A stretch of DNA of 56,440 nucleotides, from NCBI GenBank assembly GCA_041661665.1, contig JBAZTW010000013.1, positions 1 through 56,440 of the forward strand. Direction: 5' to 3'. This DNA is from GWC2-45-44 sp041661665 (GTDB lineage: Bacteria; Planctomycetota; Phycisphaerae; Sedimentisphaerales; UBA12454). Of this stretch, positions 1 through 8,367 are shown piece by piece. The position numbers were made by a program, and so were the translations under genes. The first letter of the stretch is position 1. Each line of letters opens with the position of its first letter. Under the pieces are notes generated by a model that searched no databases, was not told the origin of the DNA, and worked only from the letters and a program-made list of their open reading frames with translations.

Positions 1-1
1 T

Positions 2-718
2 ATTGTTGGTATGCGAATGCCATTTATCGGCACCTGTATTTCGCACGCAGCTATGGCAGGGACAATTTTTTCATGTCTATTAGGGATCAATCCAATAATC
101 GGGGCAATTGCTTTTTCCGTAATATCTGCAATGTCTATGGCTGCCATACCGCCCAAAAAATCCAGACTTGATACAAATGTCGGCATGGCTATTATGTTTT
201 CCCTTATGCTGGGTCTGACTTTTTTAGGCATAGGTCTTATAGAAAACAGCCGTTCCGAAATGTTAGGATTGCTTTGGGGAAGCATTCTTTTTGTTCAGAA
301 AAAATCCGTCATAGCAATTGCAGTAATAGGATTGTTACTTGTACTGTTTTCCATTCTTTTTAACAAAGAAATGAAAGTGCTTTTATTCAGCCGCTCTATC
401 GCTTCTGCAACTGGCGTACACGAGGGACTTGTCTATTGTCTTTTTTTGGCTTTGTGTGGTATCACTCTTTCAGTCAACCTACCAATAATTGGGGGGTTGA
501 TGATTTTCAGCCTTATAACAAATCCAGCTGCTGCAGCTTACCAAATCTGCAAAGGGCACAAAGCGGTTGTTATAACGTCAATGCTTTTTGGCGTTCTGTC
601 AACAGTAGCAGGATTTTTTCTGTCATTTTATCTTGATTTGCCGACTGGTGCCTGCATTGTTATCCTAAGCACGCTTATATTTGCAATTTCAGCCTCTTAT
701 CACTTTGTTAGGACGTAA
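2..718 (+). CDS. ABC-3 family metal transporter permease, 3' part
   Basis: This is the membrane subunit of an ABC importer of the ZnuB/MntB type (ABC-3 family), which takes up zinc, manganese or iron across the cytoplasmic membrane with an ATPase and a binding protein. The reading frame is open to the left window edge and residues before the first internal Met (position 11) also fit the family, so the 5' end is cut off. About seven hydrophobic segments are visible. The early GTCISHAAMAG stretch matches the family's conserved 'gDalaHaal.G' region, and the NLPIIGGLMIFSLITNPAAA stretch is also typical. The metal cannot be told from sequence. It may be a chromosomal gene flanking the island or part of it. 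Confidence 0.85.
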   Translation: MVGMRMPFIGTCISHAAMAGTIFSCLLGINPIIGAIAFSVISAMSMAAIPPKKSRLDTNVGMAIMFSLMLGLTFLGIGLIENSRSEMLGLLWGSILFVQKKSVIAIAVIGLLLVLFSILFNKEMKVLLFSRSIASATGVHEGLVYCLFLALCGITLSVNLPIIGGLMIFSLITNPAAAAYQICKGHKAVVITSMLFGVLSTVAGFFLSFYLDLPTGACIVILSTLIFAISASYHFVRT

Positions 719-794
719 AAAAGTTTTGTATTCATACCTTTGGCAACGTGTTTTTACAAAAAAATATATATCCGTTTGCTATAACAACAGCAAT

Positions 795-1421
795 TTACTC
801 ATCCATCCCTCTATGTGCAGCAGCCTCCTCATCAACCCAATCCTCTTCTTCCCAACTCATGCCTTTTCTGCCAGGCACTTTGCGTGTAGGCCCAGCTTTG
901 TAAAATTGGCATGACTTTGGGCCATAGCAGAAAGTTTCTGTGCGAAACTTTTTATTGCCCGGATTCCACTGGTCGATAATCATCTCAACTGCCATATTGC
1001 AGCCCCAGATGCAGCTTAGGCATTTTGCCTCATAAGTCCGGACATCAAGCCTTCTATGCCCTCGATTGCGATATATCTCCAACTCCGGCGGAACTATAAT
1101 CCATGGGGGAGCTTTATTCTCTTTATTATCCTGACGATTGAGAAGCCTTAGCTTGCTTGCCTTGTAAAACTCAACTGTTTCAAGCTCCCTGTCTTCGACC
1201 TGTTGGCACTCGCCCGACACCATATCACCTGCCCTAAAAAGATACTTTGCCTGGGCACCTTTTCCTATGCCAACAAGAAACTTCCGCTCTTCGTTTCCAA
1301 TTGTCCCTTCTATCAAAAGAGCATAACCTAAATAGCTGTGGCTTCGCTGGTCAAACGACCGGAGCAACCTTATTCTTGGCTGTACAGAAGCAATTTTTCC
1401 TTGCCATAATATTTTTGCCAT
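795..1421 (-). CDS. Conserved hypothetical protein with Cys-rich C-terminal half
   Basis: A 209-aa protein read from the ATG at 1421. This start is preferred over the longer frame to 1538 because a GAGAG Shine-Dalgarno-like stretch lies just before it and because the conserved-looking sequence begins at MAKILWQGKI. The N-terminal half looks like a small beta domain. The C-terminal half has cysteines in the patterns CLSCIWGC and CYGPKSC that could bind zinc, and an acidic tail. I recognise the pattern as a widespread uncharacterised family but know no function. It stands alone, convergent with the ABC permease gene and divergent from the next gene. Confidence 0.7.
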   Translation of the reverse strand: MAKILWQGKIASVQPRIRLLRSFDQRSHSYLGYALLIEGTIGNEERKFLVGIGKGAQAKYLFRAGDMVSGECQQVEDRELETVEFYKASKLRLLNRQDNKENKAPPWIIVPPELEIYRNRGHRRLDVRTYEAKCLSCIWGCNMAVEMIIDQWNPGNKKFRTETFCYGPKSCQFYKAGPTRKVPGRKGMSWEEEDWVDEEAAAHRGMDE

Positions 1422-1606
1422 AAATAACTCTCTGCTATTTTTCATATAGTAATCAACACATGCAGACCAATCCCTATTATAGCAGCACTTAAAAAGAAAC
1501 GAAATATTTATATTCCCTATGTACGGCTTCACACCCAACTGACCTTTTCATTTGCAGCCAGCCTATAGTTGCAGCATTCAGGAATTGGCTACCGGAGAAG
1601 CATAGA

Positions 1607-2386
1607 ATGGCACAAACAGAGACGAAGATTCAAATCAAATGGGATATAATCATATACATAGGCATAGTTATATCGTGCATGATATTTCTTATGGTGATGG
1701 CCTATAAAAATTTCTATCCTTCAAGTTTTGAGGAGCTAATCAATACCAGGATATATTATGATTTTGGCAAATTTTTCCTTGGCGTTGTTTCACTCATAGA
1801 AATGTTCATTTGCCTAAAGCATATAATAAAATCAAAGGATTTTTCTATTTTCAGGTGGGGTGTGATGATTGTCTCTGCAGGCATTCTATTGTATTTAACA
1901 ATTTCACCGGTTATCTATATGGCAAACATGGGCAAGACTCATACAATCCCAAGGTCGCAAAACCCAGTCAGCGGAATAGATTCAAAATATCTTTATTATT
2001 CAGATGGCCATACTTCATGCAGGATAATTGCCCCTACTATAAAATTCAAAGTAAACGAATCATTTGCCCAAATTCATAATTGGGAACGGGAGTATGATTA
2101 TGATGTCTATTATCTTGGATTTGATAATGGAACCAAAGGCTCAAATGCAGATAGGTGGATAAAATTAAAACCCCTGACTAAAAATATTCACCTCTGCAAT
2201 GCACTGACAAAAAATGGAATATGCGATAATTCCACAATGACAAAAACACTTGATGTGCCTGATTGCGTTTTGTGCGCGACAGTGACAGCAGACTATCAAT
2301 TTATCGACGGAAATACCTCCTGCCTGACTCCTCAGGAGAAATCGTATTACGACTATACACAAATGGAATACGATGGAAAGGCTTAA
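1607..2386 (+). CDS. Hypothetical membrane protein with three TM segments
   Basis: A 259-aa protein with three hydrophobic segments (roughly residues 13-34, 50-70 and 79-103), followed by a soluble, probably extracytoplasmic domain of about 155 residues. That domain holds several cysteines (for example CRII, CNALTKNGIC, CVLC) that could form disulfides. A GGAG motif lies about 9 nt before the ATG. I do not recognise a family. It stands alone in an AT-rich stretch of the island. Confidence 0.65.
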   Translation: MAQTETKIQIKWDIIIYIGIVISCMIFLMVMAYKNFYPSSFEELINTRIYYDFGKFFLGVVSLIEMFICLKHIIKSKDFSIFRWGVMIVSAGILLYLTISPVIYMANMGKTHTIPRSQNPVSGIDSKYLYYSDGHTSCRIIAPTIKFKVNESFAQIHNWEREYDYDVYYLGFDNGTKGSNADRWIKLKPLTKNIHLCNALTKNGICDNSTMTKTLDVPDCVLCATVTADYQFIDGNTSCLTPQEKSYYDYTQMEYDGKA

Positions 2387-2590
2387 CTATAATCTTGAGG
2401 CTGAATATTTCTTATAGATAGGCTAATCAATTACAATCACCTGCCCTTCATATACCAGGCATCGCTTTAAATTACGGTTAAGCGTAAGAAGTCAGAATTA
2501 TATTGTATGAAAATTTACGATATTGCCAAAAGGTGGAAAAATGGGAAAGAATGATACAAGACAATATAATAAACCGTATTGGCGATTCGT

Positions 2591-2785
2591 CTATTTTTTT
2601 AGCGAACCACAAATAGCCTCAACCAATTTATCAAAAGTAACACTATAAGTAGCCGTCCCCTTCGCAAGTGGGACATGGAATCTTTCCATCATCCTGAAAA
2701 GCATCGCTTGAAGGTATTCGCATATGTCCCTTGCATCTTGGGCACAATCTAAAACAGCCAACTGGTTCTTTTGCCATTTTTTCAT
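2591..2785 (-). CDS. Small hypothetical protein
   Basis: A 64-aa protein. The ATG at 2785 is chosen over an upstream TTG because GAGGGA sits about 9 nt before it. It starts 5 nt after the stop of the larger minus-strand gene that ends at 2791, so the two are probably co-transcribed and translationally coupled. The sequence looks helical and has no motif I recognise. A function linked to its partner gene is the only contextual hint. Confidence 0.55.
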   Translation of the reverse strand: MKKWQKNQLAVLDCAQDARDICEYLQAMLFRMMERFHVPLAKGTATYSVTFDKLVEAICGSLKK

Positions 2786-2790
2786 CCATT

Positions 2791-3507
2791 TCAATCCCTC
2801 AAAGCAAAATCAAGCCCATAGCCAAGTATCTTCTGGCAAATCAGCATACCATCTTTCCAGTTATCCAGAGTGCCATCGCTTGAGACAATTATCTGCTCTT
2901 TCAAATAATGCTTTGCTATTATCAGGCAGATTATTACCGCTAAGTCATAAGGCTTGTAAGCAGTCTTGCAGCAGTCAAAATAAAGCCCGACTTCTTCCTT
3001 GTCATTATAGACCGGTTTGCCATACTGGTCGTAATGGCTTATTTCTTCTATCGGTTTTTGCCAATCACTTTTTTTCATTTCAAGCGGCAAATCAAATGTT
3101 TCGTGGGAGCAGTCTCCACCGCAAGTCCTCTGCTTGAGCTTAAGGCCTGCAAACCATGTCCCAGAAACATCGCTGTCATTCACTGCCAATTGCTCTTCCT
3201 GTCCGCATAACACTGTAATTAAAGTTTGCACCGGGATTTCCTCATATCTCTTTATTGCATATGCAATTCCGGAAGCCTGTTCGTCAGGCCAGGTAATTCC
3301 TAAATTTCTGTCAGTGTGCCCGCATTTTGCTACTCCATTAAAGAAAATATTTTTGTTGCTTATTACTGCATTCCCTTCCCCTGACCCGCCAGCCAACGGC
3401 ACAAACACTGATAAGTGTTTCATCACTTCCTTAAAGTCCTTTACAACTTTTTCATACTGCTCTTTGTTGAACTTTTCTGTTCGTTTCCAATAATGTGTAT
3501 AACCCAT
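2791..3507 (-). CDS. Phage/plasmid-type hypothetical protein (MGYTHYW family)
   Basis: A 238-aa protein beginning MGYTHYWKR, a start typical of an uncharacterised family that I associate with phages and integrated elements. The ATG at 3507 is chosen over the upstream GTG because AGGTGAG lies just before it. Residues include CGH, CGGDC and DCCKTAYKPYD clusters, but no catalytic motif is evident. A 14-bp perfect hairpin lies about 31 bp upstream of the start, so expression may be controlled there. The downstream small gene follows after 5 nt. Confidence 0.65.
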   Translation of the reverse strand: MGYTHYWKRTEKFNKEQYEKVVKDFKEVMKHLSVFVPLAGGSGEGNAVISNKNIFFNGVAKCGHTDRNLGITWPDEQASGIAYAIKRYEEIPVQTLITVLCGQEEQLAVNDSDVSGTWFAGLKLKQRTCGGDCSHETFDLPLEMKKSDWQKPIEEISHYDQYGKPVYNDKEEVGLYFDCCKTAYKPYDLAVIICLIIAKHYLKEQIIVSSDGTLDNWKDGMLICQKILGYGLDFALRD

Positions 3508-3538
3508 TTGTCTCACCTGTTTGTATTTTATTTATCGA

Positions 3539-3574
3539 CAAGATGCCTTGTCTGATTTTTGACAAGGCATCTTG
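3539..3574. repeat. 14-bp perfect inverted repeat with 8-nt loop
   Basis: The left arm at 3539-3552 is exactly complementary to the right arm at 3561-3574, around the loop TGATTTTT. No T-run follows on either strand, so it is not an ordinary terminator. It sits 31 bp upstream of the minus-strand gene starting at 3507. The same loop occurs in a second hairpin at 5216-5253 with a different stem, and a third hairpin of the same size is at 19362-19393. Confidence 0.85.
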
Positions 3575-3716
3575 ATGCCTATGAGACAATTCAGTCGGGG
3601 CTACACTAAAATATGGTCAAGTGTTTGCAAAAATTGAAAATGAAATGTATAATGACTGCGATTTTAGCTGGCAATATAGCCAAACAATTTATCTGATAAA
3701 TTCTGAGAGAACTCTT

Positions 3717-4850
3717 ATGCCCAAAGAATGTGTTTTGTGTGGTTTGCCTATAACAAGCAAAAATGACTCGAAGGAGCATTTGATTCCTAATGCCATCGGT
3801 GGCAGAAAAAAAGTTGCAGGATTTATCTGCAAAAACTGCAACAGCAAAGGTGGTCAGGACTGGGACTCTGAGTTGGCCCGCCAATTGAATCCATTGAGTG
3901 TATTATTTGGTATCAGCCGGGAAAGGGGTGAAGTACCTGCACATACCATAGAAACTGCCAATGGTAAACAACTTAGATTGAATGCCGATGGTTCAATGGG
4001 GTTGACAAAACCAAAATATGATGTAACTCCACATAAGTCAGGCATAAGCATAAATATCCACGCAAGGTCAAACAAAGAAGCAAAGCAAATGCTCACGGGC
4101 ATGAAACAAAAATTTCCGCATTTTGATATCGATGAAATTATGAACAACGCCCAATCACAGTCTTATTATCCAGACGGTATGATTAACTTAAAGCTGCCAT
4201 CTTTCGGCGGCCATATGGCTGGCAGGTCAATAGTAAAAACCTGTTTGGCTTTAGCGGTTGAATCTGGCGTGAATCCAAGTTCGTGTAACATATCAAAAGA
4301 CTACGTAACTAAACCGAATGGGAAGGCATGTTTTGATTATTACTATGAACGTGATTTAGTCGTAAACCGCACGGAAGGCACTATTTTTCATTGTGTATCA
4401 GTCTTTGGAAATCCAGATACAAAACAGTTGATTGGATATGTGGAATATTATAGTGTCTGGAGGATGATTGTTTGTTTGTCAGATAAATATGAAGGTGCCA
4501 GAATGGCACGAACATATGCCCTGAATCCTGTTTCCGGAGAGGAAATTAAAATGGAAGTAGACCTTTCTTCGCTCGCCCCTGGAGACATTGCCGCATTATT
4601 CAGACGCGAAAGAATGTCATATGATTCCGTTAAAAAGGCCTTTGAGAAAGTGATGCCTGTTGCAATTAAACAATCTCAACAAAAAGAATTGAACAGGGTT
4701 GTGAATGAAGCTGTGCAATACGCGTTTAAAAAATGTGGTGCCAAGAAAGGTGAAATGCTAACTGAAGAATATATTAAAAAGTTTACACCCCTGTATATGG
4801 AAAAAATTACACCTTTTATAATCCATCAGCTGAAAATACCAAAGAAGTGA
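3717..4850 (+). CDS. HNH endonuclease-like protein
   Basis: A 377-aa protein with an N-terminal HNH-type motif: CVLCG (about residues 5-9), then EHLIPNAIGGR and CKNCN by about residue 45. This is the layout of small Cys-Cys zinc HNH domains (HNH_5-like), where the His of EH would be the general base. The remaining 330 residues show no domain I recognise. The ATG at 3717 follows GAGAGA with good spacing, whereas the longer frame back to 3621 has no such signal. A DNA-cleaving role in defence or element biology is plausible but inferred. It lies between the two same-loop hairpins. Confidence 0.72.
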   Translation: MPKECVLCGLPITSKNDSKEHLIPNAIGGRKKVAGFICKNCNSKGGQDWDSELARQLNPLSVLFGISRERGEVPAHTIETANGKQLRLNADGSMGLTKPKYDVTPHKSGISINIHARSNKEAKQMLTGMKQKFPHFDIDEIMNNAQSQSYYPDGMINLKLPSFGGHMAGRSIVKTCLALAVESGVNPSSCNISKDYVTKPNGKACFDYYYERDLVVNRTEGTIFHCVSVFGNPDTKQLIGYVEYYSVWRMIVCLSDKYEGARMARTYALNPVSGEEIKMEVDLSSLAPGDIAALFRRERMSYDSVKKAFEKVMPVAIKQSQQKELNRVVNEAVQYAFKKCGAKKGEMLTEEYIKKFTPLYMEKITPFIIHQLKIPKK

Positions 4851-4867
4851 GAATTAGTAATTTGCAA

Positions 4868-4901
4868 AAATGAAAAAAACTGGCTCGCTAAAAAATGAGC
4901 C
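4868..4901 (-). terminator. Intrinsic terminator candidate (minus strand)
   Basis: On the minus strand a GGCTC/GAGCC stem with a 10-nt loop is followed by AG and seven T residues. It lies just downstream of the minus-strand gene ending at 4930. It also separates this gene from the convergent HNH gene ending at 4850. Confidence 0.6.
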
Positions 4902-4929
4902 GCAGAAAAAAACACATCTATCTGCCTAC

Positions 4930-5193
4930 CTATGCAAATACTTCCTCGTTATTGCTGCTGCCTTCGCCAATCATCTTCTCAAAGCACTTCTCCAGGCAGA
5001 AGATGGCTAAAGGCAATTCCTGCTTACTGAAAGAATTGCTCGATTTCCAGCTTCCATCCTTGTCCTTATACCTTTTCTGCACAGTTGCCCGCAATACTGT
5101 TACCCTTTTGCCGTTTACAGTTATCTCATTTTCAAATAGTGCCGAGCTAACCTGGCCTGCTTTTACAGTTGCTATGGGGTTTTGTCCTGACAT
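4930..5193 (-). CDS. Small mobile-element protein, paralogue of the gene at 18923
   Basis: An 87-aa protein with a strong GGAGG ribosome binding site 8 nt before its ATG. It has a small beta-sheet-like core with the pattern S-A-x-F-E-N, NGK, VQKRYKDKDGSW and a C-terminal helix. The protein at 18923-19192 shares this pattern (SAAVFEK, DGK, LQKSSKD, GKW). I recognise the type from integrated elements of bacteria and archaea; a nucleic-acid-binding fold is a guess. A 15-bp perfect hairpin lies 22 bp upstream of the start. Confidence 0.65.
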   Translation of the reverse strand: MSGQNPIATVKAGQVSSALFENEITVNGKRVTVLRATVQKRYKDKDGSWKSSNSFSKQELPLAIFCLEKCFEKMIGEGSSNNEEVFA

Positions 5194-5215
5194 TTTGTTT
5201 TCCTCCGAGAGCAGA

Positions 5216-5253
5216 TATAAGCTCTCTTTCTGATTTTTGAAAGAGAGCTTATA
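5216..5253. repeat. 15-bp perfect inverted repeat with the same loop as at 3539
   Basis: Arms 5216-5230 and 5239-5253 are exactly complementary and enclose TGATTTTT, the identical 8-nt loop found at 3553-3560. The stem sequence is unrelated to that of the other copy. It lies in the divergent region between the minus-strand gene starting at 5193 and the plus-strand gene starting at 5306, with no T-run on either side. An operator or a structured leader is possible. Confidence 0.85.
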
Positions 5254-5305
5254 AAACCAAAAACTTTATAAAAAAATTTATCTACTCCTTAAAAGGTGAC
5301 TGTCA

Positions 5306-5707
5306 ATGAAAGAAAAATGGTTGGTTGTCTTTGGGCCTCCGGCTCCGGAATATAATATCTCGATAGATCTTCGATGGAACGATAGATTTGCTACAGAGAA
5401 GAGAGAATATGCACATGCGCACTTAAAAGCTCATATGCTTTCGGCAGGCATAAAATATTGTTATATAGTTAAGGACTGGATATCCCAAGACAGCAGGATT
5501 GTTACAAAAAGTAATGCAAATAAATTTTGGGTGGAATTCTTAAAACAAGGTAAGGACAATCCGGCATTAGGCTCAAAACATATCTTGGAAATAAGACGAA
5601 TGCGAGAAATAGATGGTGACTTTTATTGCACTGATCCCTACCGGTTGTATTATCAGGATATTTGCTCGAAATGGCCAAAAAAAAGAATCAAAGCTTTGGA
5701 GCCATAA
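5306..5707 (+). CDS. Hypothetical protein
   Basis: A 133-aa soluble, basic protein whose ATG follows AAAGGTGA with normal spacing. It is rich in Trp, Tyr and Lys, with no membrane segment and no motif that I recognise. A tandem hairpin and T-rich stretch at 5725-5775 ends the transcription unit, so it is probably monocistronic. It sits between the small paralogue gene and the WD40 operon, facing the latter. Confidence 0.6.
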   Translation: MKEKWLVVFGPPAPEYNISIDLRWNDRFATEKREYAHAHLKAHMLSAGIKYCYIVKDWISQDSRIVTKSNANKFWVEFLKQGKDNPALGSKHILEIRRMREIDGDFYCTDPYRLYYQDICSKWPKKRIKALEP

Positions 5708-5724
5708 TTTACTGTATATATCTC

Positions 5725-5775
5725 CTCGAATAAATCACATTCGAGACCAGGGGTGATTACGCACCCCATATTTTT
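5725..5775 (+). terminator. Tandem hairpins with terminator-like tail
   Basis: Two adjacent perfect stems: CTCGAAT/ATTCGAG (5725-5745) and GGGGTG/CACCCC (5750-5767). The second is followed by ATATTTTT on the plus strand. The site lies between the plus-strand gene ending at 5707 and the convergent WD40 gene ending at 5821, so it probably terminates the former and may insulate both. Confidence 0.65.
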
Positions 5776-5820
5776 GGAAGACCTCATTTCAAACTTTTTG
5801 TCTCATCTAATCATAAAGAG

Positions 5821-8367
5821 TTACAAATTTTCAATGCTGTATATTTCCAGTTGCCCACCCACGGAAGCAATACACATTCTTTTCTCATGATGCAAAAACT
5901 CAACCCAATTACCACCGGGGAGCCATGCTATTTCTTCGCCAGTGCAGATGTTTTTTATTGCAGTATCATTTGCCCTGTGAATCGGTCGAAATATAGGTAT
6001 GTTTTCATTTACTAAAAGATTTAGCAAGTTTCTCTTTTCGATTATATCAACTACTTTGCGACAAGTCTTTATGTTCCAAAAATGACAACAATGCTGCTCG
6101 TCCACAATACACAAGATATCAGATAAACATTTCATAAAAAACATGTCACATAAATCACTAATATCCGTAGAGATTGTATTAAATAGACTTCCGGACGGCA
6201 GTACATACAGTTCAATTTCTCCGGTTTCATAACAAATTAGTAACATATTTTCATCATTCGAAAATAATGTGGTAGCAATATCTTTATTACAAGGTGTACA
6301 TTGAAAAATTACAACATCATTTTGAACATTCCATATTTTTACTTGATGGCTTATAGATACACATAAAAGGTATTTGCCCATTGGTGAATAGGATAGTTTA
6401 TCCAGCTCCACTGAATCATTAGTCAGCGTTCTTAATATTGTGCCTTTTACTGGATCAACAATCGCTATGCTGCCATCTTGAAAACTTACAGACACATATT
6501 TATCTCCTGGGCTGATAACAAAATTATCAGCTTTATTCTTAATATTACCTAAAGACAATATTTCATTGCCATTTTCTATTTCCCAAAGCCGTATTGTACC
6601 ATCATCGTTACACCTTGAAATCAATCTTTTATCTGATAAAATAGAACTGATTTCCAATACGATTCCTGAATGAGATTCCATGCGACAAATATTTTTGTTA
6701 TTTTGTATATCCCAAACAAGAATGGTACCATCAGTAGCACAGGACGCAATACATTGTCCGTTATTTAAAAAGATTACTTGATTAACTATATTGCCACCTA
6801 AATAGGACAGCTTATTTTTGCCCTTATGCCGGACTTGTAATTTTTCAAGGCCTGTGCTGCTATCCCATATCTTAATAAAATCTTCAGACCAACTTGCAAC
6901 AAGCTGATAGTCCTGCGACATTACAATTCCAGAAACAATATCCTTATGGTCGCTACGCTTAATCCATGCACTCTTTTTATTTATATCCCATACCCGAATA
7001 CTCTTGTCTTCGGAGCCAGAAATCAAAAGAGCATCATCAGAAGATATTGAAATGCTATACACCTCTGAAGCATGGCCTTTAAAATGATTTATTGCTTTTT
7101 CTTTACTAATATCCCAGACACAAATAGTTCCATCATGCGAACAAGATGCAATTTTATTCTCTTTGTTAAAAAAGGCGATATCATAAATATGGCCTTTATG
7201 CCCACATAAGTGACACTTTTCCTTTCTGGTTTTAGCATCCCAAACCACGACTTCACTCACATCACCTGATGCTATATATCTGCTATCATGAGAAACTGCA
7301 ACTTTACTCATGGATAAGGAATGTTTTTCAAAGGAACTTAACTTTGACAATGAACAACTATCTATAACTTCTATGTTACCGCCTGAATCAACAGCTACAA
7401 ATTCACCATTTGGTGCCCAGCATACACCCCGAATTTTAGTCTCGCATTTTGTCACCAATTTATCTTTTTCTTTTCTTGAGATATCCCATATCCGAACAGT
7501 TCCATCAGAAGAGCCTGAAAGCAGCTTATCGCTCCCTGGAGAATAGGCTAACGAATATACCGAATCATTATGATTACCCAAAAGGGTCAAATCTGAATTA
7601 CTCCAATCCCAAAGATAAATTGCTCCACCAATACAACCAATTGCAGCCAAGTTGCCCTTTGGTGAAACACTTACACACAACATCATAGATTTAATTTCTT
7701 CAAGGCAGCAGGCCTGTATGCCATTTTTTACATCCCATACCCGTGCAGTTGCATCTGCACTTACCGAAATCACATACTCATCATTCCGTGAAAAACAAAC
7801 ATCACGTATTCCACTTTTATGCCCATTAAAAACTCTAATCTGCGATTGATTCAATGGATATATTGGTGGCCTATGAGATTTTAACCAAACGTGATTTTGG
7901 TTATTGGTTGCCCTGGTACTGTCCCAGGATTCAAGCAATTTGCAAATTTTTTCTTTACTCCCTTTCCAAGGAAGCAGTTTATTTGAATATTCTATTGCAT
8001 CTACATTATAATGTTCGTGCGTTTCATGGCAATCATACCACCAGCAGGCATTCCACAGACACTGAAATAAGGTGCCGGGGTGTTGTTCAATAAAATGAAT
8101 ATCCCTCCTGATTGCTTCTTTAATTATACTATAAAATTTATTATACTTTGCTTTAGATGGAATACTTCTGATAGCTTCTGCAAAATCTTCAGCAAGTTCG
8201 TAAATCTTTCCTGCCTCTGTTTTTTCTTCCAGAAAAAATATATTCAGCAACAATTCTTCAAGCCTGTCCCATCTCTTCGAAGAAATAACATGCGAGACCA
8301 GATGATTAATTGCGTACTCCCGTTTCTCAGGAGACATACTTTCAAGTTTTACATCCCACTTAATCAT
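5821..8367 (-). CDS. WD40-repeat protein with NLR-type helical N-terminus
   Basis: An 848-aa protein. From about residue 175 to near the C-terminus it is a long series of WD40 blades, with repeated GH...V....S.....L.S.S.D...R.WD patterns, enough for two propellers. The first 170 residues are helical and contain REYAINHLVSHV and WDRLEELLLNIFFLEEK. This kind of segment links the NTPase to WD40 repeats in single-chain NACHT/AP-ATPase-WD40 proteins. Its ATG overlaps the stop of the NTPase gene (ATGA) and has no clear ribosome binding site, which implies coupling or frameshifting. It probably acts as the sensing or scaffold half of that NTPase; the ligand is unknown. Confidence 0.85.
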   Translation of the reverse strand: MIKWDVKLESMSPEKREYAINHLVSHVISSKRWDRLEELLLNIFFLEEKTEAGKIYELAEDFAEAIRSIPSKAKYNKFYSIIKEAIRRDIHFIEQHPGTLFQCLWNACWWYDCHETHEHYNVDAIEYSNKLLPWKGSKEKICKLLESWDSTRATNNQNHVWLKSHRPPIYPLNQSQIRVFNGHKSGIRDVCFSRNDEYVISVSADATARVWDVKNGIQACCLEEIKSMMLCVSVSPKGNLAAIGCIGGAIYLWDWSNSDLTLLGNHNDSVYSLAYSPGSDKLLSGSSDGTVRIWDISRKEKDKLVTKCETKIRGVCWAPNGEFVAVDSGGNIEVIDSCSLSKLSSFEKHSLSMSKVAVSHDSRYIASGDVSEVVVWDAKTRKEKCHLCGHKGHIYDIAFFNKENKIASCSHDGTICVWDISKEKAINHFKGHASEVYSISISSDDALLISGSEDKSIRVWDINKKSAWIKRSDHKDIVSGIVMSQDYQLVASWSEDFIKIWDSSTGLEKLQVRHKGKNKLSYLGGNIVNQVIFLNNGQCIASCATDGTILVWDIQNNKNICRMESHSGIVLEISSILSDKRLISRCNDDGTIRLWEIENGNEILSLGNIKNKADNFVISPGDKYVSVSFQDGSIAIVDPVKGTILRTLTNDSVELDKLSYSPMGKYLLCVSISHQVKIWNVQNDVVIFQCTPCNKDIATTLFSNDENMLLICYETGEIELYVLPSGSLFNTISTDISDLCDMFFMKCLSDILCIVDEQHCCHFWNIKTCRKVVDIIEKRNLLNLLVNENIPIFRPIHRANDTAIKNICTGEEIAWLPGGNWVEFLHHEKRMCIASVGGQLEIYSIENL

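Noticed and set aside
2540..2648. Small plus-strand ORF (35 codons) behind AGGTGG
   Set aside because: Much of it lies antisense to the minus-strand gene at 2591-2785, and the peptide has no recognisable pattern.
3595..3606. Possible left attachment site with a GGGGCTAC match near 3595
   Set aside because: The match to tRNA-fMet is too short and not its 3' segment.
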